Of a stretch of 6,799 nt of DNA, positions 6,201-6,799 are shown piece by piece (within the stretch, counting starts at the first letter, position 1; each line of letters opens with the position of its first letter). Made by a program: the position numbers and the translations under genes. Under the pieces are notes generated by a model, which saw only the letters and a list, made by a program, of their open reading frames with translations, was not told the DNA's origin and ran no database searches. The stretch comes from CAIZGX01 sp964430305 (lineage in GTDB: Bacteria > Bacteroidota > Bacteroidia > Flavobacteriales_D > Sanyastnellaceae), in the NCBI GenBank assembly GCA_964430305.1, contig CAYSEX010000084.1:1-6799 (forward strand), in the 5' to 3' direction.

Positions 6201-6799
6201 AGCAACATTAATTGATCCATCTGCATCATTATCATTATCTGTTACGGAAACAGTTACTGATTCATCTTCGTTTGTGGAAGCGCTATCATTGGTGGCCAAT
6301 GGATTTCCGTTGTATACAAACAGAGTCACTACTGCAGTATCACACTCTATTCCTGGATCACATGCATTTCCACCTTGGTCACATACCACATATGCAATAG
6401 AAAGCGTACCCACGAAGTCAGCAGACCAAGTAACGTACAAATCACTTCCCTCCAAATTCACATTTGCATTTTCAACAACTGTGAAATTCAAAACATCACC
6501 ATCTACATCGCTAACCAATTCAGCCAATGCAATTGAAGTGTCTCCTTGATGAGTTTCTATGGTTATTTCAGTATTTGCTGCAAACGGCGCTGAATTTGAA
6601 TCATTCAACGCATCTGTATCGTCACAATCCGTATTATCTGTTACATAACCTTCTGGTGTAGTACATGCTAATGTTGTTGATTCAGCATCTCCGAAGCCAT
6701 CGCCATCTGCATCTGCATAGAACGTCAACAATACGCCTTCATCGATCTGACCGTTACAGTTATCGTCAATGTTATTACATATCTCAGTTGCTCCTGGAT
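3264..6799 (-). CDS. Giant T9SS type B secreted surface protein with Ca-binding TSP3-like repeats (partial, 5' end missing)
   Basis: The frame is open from the right edge to TAA at 3266-3264, giving 1177 visible residues. The TTG at 6731 is not the start: the 22 codons upstream continue in frame and encode GATEICNNIDDNCNGQIDEG, the first half of a MopE-like metal-binding unit. Visible domains in order: MopE-like segment (6600-6799), three cadherin/Ig-like domains (5682-6599), eleven complete and one partial TSP3-like repeat (3549-5681), and a type B gliding-motility-associated C-terminal sorting domain (3267-3548). The protein is very acidic and rich in D, N, T and G, with regularly spaced cysteines. 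It is expected to be exported by the T9SS and to form an extended, Ca-rigidified surface structure, perhaps an adhesin or stalk. No enzymatic domain is visible in this part; any binding or catalytic head would be upstream of the window. It is first in the visible operon, followed by its probable PorP/SprF partner. Confidence 0.93.
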   Translation of the reverse strand, partial: PGATEICNNIDDNCNGQIDEGVLLTFYADADGDGFGDAESTTLACTTPEGYVTDNTDCDDTDALNDSNSAPFAANTEITIETHQGDTSIALAELVSDVDGDVLNFTVVENANVNLEGSDLYVTWSADFVGTLSIAYVVCDQGGNACDPGIECDTAVVTLFVYNGNPLATNDSASTNEDESVTVSVTDNDNDADGSINVATVDLDPNTEGIQAEYTSANGQWSVDGNGQLTFIPNSNFNGVDSLNYVVQDNDGLFSNEATVVITVNAINDQVQANDDSANAVEGSTSTVDVASNDTDSDGIVDLNTIEIITLPGHGNASVNVNGQIEFIPNPNFDGLDSLAYVICDNGLPLPAQCDTAWVYITISSCVSNPANDCDNDGLTNEEEENNGTDPLNPDSDGDGVIDGTELVDNTNPIDPCNLVLTSVSVTPSEAWYALDCDGDSIPNGEENGTDPLNEDTDGDGVSDSDEIQDGTNPNDPCNLILASVTLTPSLEWYTLDCDGDSIPNGEENGTDPLNEDTDGDGVSDSDEIQDGTNPNDPCNLILASVTLTPSPEWFTLDCDGDSIPNGEENGTDPLNEDTDGDGVSDSDEIQDGTNPNDPCSLILASVTLTPSIEWYTLDCDGDSIPNGEESSTNPLSQDTDGDGVTDSDELQDVTNPLDPCSLILASVTLTPSPEWYTLDCDGDSIPNGEENGTDPLNPDTDGDGVTDADEIQDGTDPTNPCEFLASSITVQVDSSWFEVDCDNDGLTNGEELIGNLEWNDPDTDGDGVLDGTEIVDGTSPLDPCSLIVTSITLTPEFDWIALDCDNDGLDNGAELSNNTNPLNPDTDGDGVTDGAEVGDITNPLDPCEYVVSSVTLTPSANWYALDCDGDSLSNGEELANNTDVFNPDTDGDGVTDGTEVADNTTPTDPCSLVLTSISLTPIASWVDLDCDNDDLSNGDEVAYNTDPFNPDTDGDGVTDGIEVADATVPTDPCSLTFASITLEPSIAWGDLDCDGDSVTNAEELIGGIDPFNPDTDGDGVTDGTEALDGTNPLDPCSYVFTSQTLDPSTEWENLDCDGDGLTNLEEANGGSDPNDPCSPVPCDVSIPQAVTPNGDGFNDVLVINGIENYPNHELIIFNRWGAEVYRATAYQNDWNGNSQSNLNVGGDELPSGTYYYLFDTKVEGNEMMKGFIYLKR
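3267..3548 (-). other. T9SS type B C-terminal sorting domain (CHU_C / gliding motility-associated)
   Basis: The last 94 residues fit the gliding-motility-associated C-terminal domain: AVTPNGDGFNDVLVINGIEN, then ELIIFNRWGAEVY, DWNGNSQ, ELPSGTYYYLFDT and the end KGFIYLKR. In known systems this type B domain directs transport by the T9SS and, at least for SprB, needs a cognate SprF-like outer-membrane protein. The gene for such a protein lies immediately downstream. Confidence 0.93.
3549..5681 (-). repeat. Array of 11 complete plus 1 partial coding repeats, 183/189 bp each (TSP3-like Ca-binding units)
   Basis: In protein order the units are: R1 5493-5681 (63 residues), R2 5310-5492 (61), R3 5127-5309 (61), R4 4944-5126 (61), R5 4761-4943 (61), R6 4578-4760 (61), R7 4389-4577 (63), R8 4200-4388 (63), R9 4011-4199 (63), R10 3822-4010 (63), R11 3633-3821 (63), R12 3549-3632 (partial, 28). 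Each full unit has a first 12-residue EF-hand-type loop (DCDGDSIPNGEE type), a second loop (DTDGDGVTDGTE type), a DPC, and a beta-strand-like linker ending in W-x2-[LV]-D-C. All 23 loops keep D1, D3, D5, D or N at 9, and E12. The 61/63 difference is a two-residue indel between the two loops. Confidence 0.95.
5157..5477 (-). repeat. 138-bp exact direct repeat inside the array (R2/R3)
   Basis: Positions 5157-5294 and 5340-5477 are identical base for base over 138 bases, at an offset of one 183-bp unit. The flanking bases of the units, encoding the end of the linker and the first Ca loop, differ at scattered sites. R4 encodes nearly the same protein sequence but differs at many synonymous positions. 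The R2/R3 pair is therefore the youngest duplication or conversion event in the array. Confidence 0.95.
5682..6599 (-). other. Three tandem cadherin/Ig-like domains (protein domains)
   Basis: Three beta-sandwich-like segments of about 100 residues each lie between the MopE unit and the Ca-repeat array. The second has the clearest cadherin-like signature: an N-terminal ATNDSASTNEDESVTV block, a TDNDNDADG Ca-type loop, LTFIPNSNFNGVDSLNYVV, and a VVITVNAIND end. The third repeats this (ANDDSANAVEG, SNDTDSDG, IEFIPNPNFDGLDSLAYVI). The first is more divergent (SDVDGDVLNFTV, FVGTLSIAYVVCD). The first and third contain extra cysteines in a CD...CDTA context near their last strands, probably local disulfides. 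They look like structural spacers. Confidence 0.75.
6600..6799 (-). other. MopE-like putative metal-binding motif (protein domain)
   Basis: The first visible residues carry EICNNIDDNCNGQIDEG, then YADADGDGFGD, then a TTPEGYVTDNTDCDDTD stretch. This is the usual layout of the MopE-type putative metal-binding repeat, with paired cysteines (C-x6-C) and Asp-rich loops. In Bacteroidota surface proteins this unit often occurs in tandem, so more copies may lie beyond the right edge. Which metal it binds (Ca or Cu) cannot be told from sequence. Confidence 0.8.

Noticed and set aside
6178..6549. Plus-strand open frame of 123 codons near the right end
   Set aside because: It lies entirely antisense to the cadherin-like domains of the giant gene, is Ser/Thr-rich with no family features, and the opposite strand is clearly coding.
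6729..6731. TTG as the start of the giant gene
   Set aside because: It falls in the middle of a MopE-like unit, has no signal peptide after it, and the frame is open upstream to the window edge.

Overview
The window looks like chromosome of a member of the Bacteroidota, most likely Flavobacteriia or a close relative. The evidence is an AT-rich sequence, gene starts without clear Shine-Dalgarno motifs, and three gene families typical of this phylum: a surface protein ending in a type B (CHU_C, gliding-motility-type) C-terminal sorting domain, a PorP/SprF-family outer-membrane protein, and a multidomain OmpA-family protein of PorE-like architecture. The exact genus cannot be told from the sequence.

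Layout. Almost everything lies on the minus strand and reads from right to left as one tight operon. (i) 3264-6799 is the 3' part of a giant secreted protein whose start lies beyond the right edge. It has a MopE-like metal-binding segment, three cadherin/Ig-like domains, eleven complete copies and one partial copy of a Ca-binding (thrombospondin-3-like) repeat of 61-63 residues, and a type B type IX secretion (T9SS) C-terminal signal. (ii) After 24 bases comes a 306-residue PorP/SprF-family protein (2319-3239). (iii) After 9 bases comes a 723-residue TPR / beta-propeller / carboxypeptidase-regulatory-like / OmpA protein (138-2309). A strong hairpin with a T-tract (91-116) ends the operon. The left edge (1-137, plus strand) holds the last 44 codons of a convergent gene. 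Its stop codon directly abuts the stop codon of the OmpA gene, and the operon terminator lies inside its reading frame. No stretch over 300 bases lacks a gene.

How the genes probably work together (inference from family knowledge): the large protein is exported by the T9SS through its type B C-terminal domain. The adjacent PorP/SprF protein is the likely outer-membrane partner needed for its secretion or attachment, as SprF is for SprB. The OmpA-like protein could tie that assembly to peptidoglycan, as proposed for PorE. The likely product is a long, Ca-stiffened, cysteine-stapled surface stalk or adhesin. The parts belong to known families. The features most worth a second look are the invariant C-x5-S-x8-W-x2-[LV]-D-C linker of the repeat, the 23 conserved Ca loops, a recent 138-bp exact duplication within the array, and the terminator nested in the convergent gene.
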